From an uncultured Lachnospiraceae bacterium (GTDB taxonomy: Bacteria > Bacillota > Clostridia > Lachnospirales > Lachnospiraceae): DNA of 7,102 nucleotides. This document shows, piece after piece, positions 5,958 to 7,102 of the stretch; position 1 is the first letter of the stretch; each line of letters starts with the position of its first letter. The notes under the pieces were generated by a model. It did not search any database. It was not told where the DNA came from and saw only the letters and a list, made by a program, of their open reading frames with translations. A program made the position numbers and the translations under genes. Where the stretch lies: assembly GCA_902783305.1 (NCBI GenBank), contig CACZQU010000020.1:1-7102 (forward strand), read 5' to 3'.

Positions 5958-6803
5958 ATGATCATTGATTTCCACACTCATACATTTCCCGCTTCCATCA
6001 GTGTCCGCGCTCTCGAATCCCTCTCCGACACAGGACATGTCTGTTATTTCACTGACGGCACACCGGACAGTCTTGCCCTCTCCATGAAGGAAGCGGGCAT
6101 CGGTCTGTGTGTCAACCTCCCCGTCATGACTCGGGCGGATCAGGTTTGTTCGGTTCATAACAGTCTTTTTCGCTCTCTGGAGAAGCTTCGGGAGAAAAAT
6201 ATCCTGACTTTCGGGGGATTGCATCCTGATTTTGAGAATTACAAGGCGGAAATCCGAAGGTTGAAGGACTACGGAATCCGGGGGGTCAAGCTTCATTCCC
6301 CCTTCCAGGGCGCCAGTATCAATGATCCAAGGAACAAAAGGATCATCAGCGCGCTCTCCGAAGAGGGAATGATCACGATCATCCACGCAGGGTGGGATGT
6401 CAGCTTCCTGGACTTCGACTACGCGTCGGTCAAAGCTATCCTGGAAGTGATCGAGGAGGTGAGGCCGGAAAAGCTGGTTCTCGCCCACATGGGCGGATGG
6501 CAGGAATGGGATGATGTAGAGAAGTATCTTGCCGGCTCTCCGGTGTGGTTCGACACTGCCTATTCCTTCGGAGCCGTCATCCGCAAGCCCGGCCAGGAGG
6601 ATCGGATGCCCTATACCGAGAATCTCCTGCCGGAACAGTTTGTCCGTCTGGCGAGAAAACACGGTACGGACAGAATCCTTTTTGGGTCGGATTCCCCCTG
6701 GGCCAGGCAGGAGGAGTATCTTGCTTTTCTGATGTCCTGTCCCTTCTCGAAAGAGGAAAAGAACCAGATTGCAGGCGAAAATGCGGCGGCTTTATTATTC
6801 TGA
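5958..6803 (+). CDS. Amidohydrolase-2 family metal-dependent hydrolase
   Basis: This 281-residue protein has the pattern of the amidohydrolase 2 (PF04909-type) TIM-barrel hydrolases. The N-terminal metal motif DFHTHTFP has His6 and His8. GVKLHSPF (109-116) supplies His113, IIHAGWD (141-147) His143, LVLAHMGG (173-180) His177, and ILFGSDSPW (240-248) the late catalytic Asp245. All expected ligands are present, so it should be an active metalloenzyme. The family includes decarboxylases of the ACMSD type and lactone or amide hydrolases, and the substrate cannot be told. There is no signal peptide or membrane segment, so it is cytoplasmic. AAAGG (5946-5950) lies 7 nt before the ATG, supporting this start. 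It is a single-gene unit diverging from the arabinoside operon and ending before a terminator. A role in the same sugar pathway, for example on an acid or lactone, is only a guess from position. Confidence 0.87.
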   Translation: MIIDFHTHTFPASISVRALESLSDTGHVCYFTDGTPDSLALSMKEAGIGLCVNLPVMTRADQVCSVHNSLFRSLEKLREKNILTFGGLHPDFENYKAEIRRLKDYGIRGVKLHSPFQGASINDPRNKRIISALSEEGMITIIHAGWDVSFLDFDYASVKAILEVIEEVRPEKLVLAHMGGWQEWDDVEKYLAGSPVWFDTAYSFGAVIRKPGQEDRMPYTENLLPEQFVRLARKHGTDRILFGSDSPWARQEEYLAFLMSCPFSKEEKNQIAGENAAALLF

Positions 6804-6832
6804 ATTCCGCTGTCATCTCCAGAAGTAATCGC

Positions 6833-6868
6833 TTATAGTAAGCGCATCAAAAAAGCGCATGACTATAA
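6833..6868. repeat. Nested inverted and direct repeats after the amidohydrolase
   Basis: TTATAGT (6833-6839) pairs with ACTATAA (6862-6868). Inside, AGCGCAT is directly repeated at 6841-6847 and 6854-6860, and its GCGC cores can also pair. The A-run between them (6849-6853) is in the loop, so it does not form a standard terminator on either strand. Confidence 0.45.
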
Positions 6869-6882
6869 CGATGCACAGCCGC

Positions 6883-6901
6883 ACGCCGCTTCAGACGGCG
6901 T
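6883..6901. repeat. GC-rich 6-bp hairpin
   Basis: ACGCCG (6883-6888) and CGGCGT (6896-6901) flank a 7-nt loop. No T-run follows on either strand. It may help 3'-end stability of the amidohydrolase transcript. Confidence 0.4.
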
Positions 6902-6918
6902 ACAGCCGGCGCAGGAAA

Positions 6919-6956
6919 GGAAAACGAATGAGATGCAGCCATTTCATTCTTTTTCC
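6919..6956 (+). terminator. Intrinsic terminator downstream of the amidohydrolase
   Basis: GAATGAGATG (6926-6935) and CATTTCATTC (6940-6949) form a 10-bp stem with one G-U pair and a CAGC tetraloop, followed by TTTTT (6950-6954). The flanks GGAAAA (6919-6924) and TTTTCC (6951-6956) can extend the stem, so the element has a T-run on both strands and may be bidirectional. The stem is AT-rich, so efficiency is uncertain. Confidence 0.65.
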
Positions 6957-7005
6957 ACTAAGTTATCATGCTGTTTTTCAATTCCTCAGGGTTACCGTTC
7001 GCGGT

Positions 7006-7033
7006 CTGTTCAACCGGAAATCCCATTGAACAG
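7006..7033. repeat. Perfect 8-bp dyad upstream of the last gene
   Basis: CTGTTCAA (7006-7013) and TTGAACAG (7026-7033) are exact inverted copies around 12 nt, ending 28 nt before the ribosome site at 7062. It could be an operator or a leader hairpin. No clear -35/-10 pair was found between the terminator and this gene. Confidence 0.5.
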
Positions 7034-7073
7034 CTGCAAAGAATGACGGCCGTGAGTCAAGAAAGGAGTCTTC

Positions 7074-7102
7074 ATGAACCAGGATAACAAACGTCCGGAA
7101 AA
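7074..7102 (+). CDS. Start of an unidentified protein, cut by the window edge
   Basis: A strong AAAGGAG (7062-7068) lies 5 nt before an ATG at 7074-7076, and the frame MNQDNKRPE stays open to the edge. Nine residues do not allow a family call. A polar Asn/Lys/Arg-rich start of this kind is seen in, for example, clostridial FtsH proteins, but this is only a resemblance. It lies beyond the amidohydrolase terminator and is probably an independent transcription unit. Confidence 0.6.

Noticed and set aside
5907..6662. 251-codon open frame on the minus strand
   Set aside because: Mirror frame of the amidohydrolase, again in codon register; no ribosome site, and the opposite strand encodes all family ligands.
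6833..6868. Repeat considered as terminator of the amidohydrolase gene
   Set aside because: The A-run is in the loop and no T-run follows; the hairpin at 6926-6954 is a better terminator.

Overview
The window looks like chromosomal DNA from a Gram-positive, clostridial (probably Lachnospiraceae-like) bacterium. The support is Shine-Dalgarno sites of the AAGGAG/AGGAGG type before almost every gene, a lysine-rich signal peptide of Firmicutes style, a CvfB-type N-terminus, and a sugar-uptake operon of the Firmicutes arabinoside type with roughly balanced base composition. The taxonomic call is inference; there is no marker gene here.

Layout, left to right. (1) 1-129, minus: the first 43 codons of a CvfB/YitL-like S1-domain RNA-binding protein, which runs off the left edge. 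Its upstream region (130-294) holds a good extended -10 promoter, two hairpins and a ten-codon leader ORF with a strong ribosome site. (2) 487-5492, minus: a four-gene arabinoside utilisation cluster, transcribed in the order solute-binding protein (4161-5492), permease 1 (2850-3755), permease 2 (2011-2847), GH51 alpha-L-arabinofuranosidase (487-1998). The last three genes are packed with 2-12 bp gaps. The binding-protein gene is separated from them by about 405 bp that carry a clear intrinsic terminator and an unusual set of inverted and direct repeats. (3) 5493-5957: divergent intergenic region with the operon promoter (TTGACA / TATAGT), palindromes over the start site and an upstream direct repeat. 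(4) 5958-6803, plus: an amidohydrolase-2 family metal-dependent hydrolase, followed by an intrinsic terminator. (5) 7074-7102, plus: the first codons of another gene, which leaves the window at the right.

How the genes work together. The binding protein captures an oligosaccharide, most likely arabinose-containing, outside the membrane. The two permeases form the channel. The cytoplasmic GH51 enzyme then removes terminal alpha-L-arabinofuranosyl residues. The gene order is the same as araN-araP-araQ-abfA of Bacillus subtilis. No ATPase gene is present, so the importer must borrow one encoded elsewhere, as AraNPQ does with MsmX. The terminator after the binding-protein gene would give much more binding protein than membrane components, a common arrangement in such operons.

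The window does not show a wholly new multi-gene system. The points most worth a second look are the structured region between the binding-protein and permease genes, the binding protein's lipobox in which the cysteine is replaced by serine, and the leader ORF and hairpins upstream of the cvfB-like gene.
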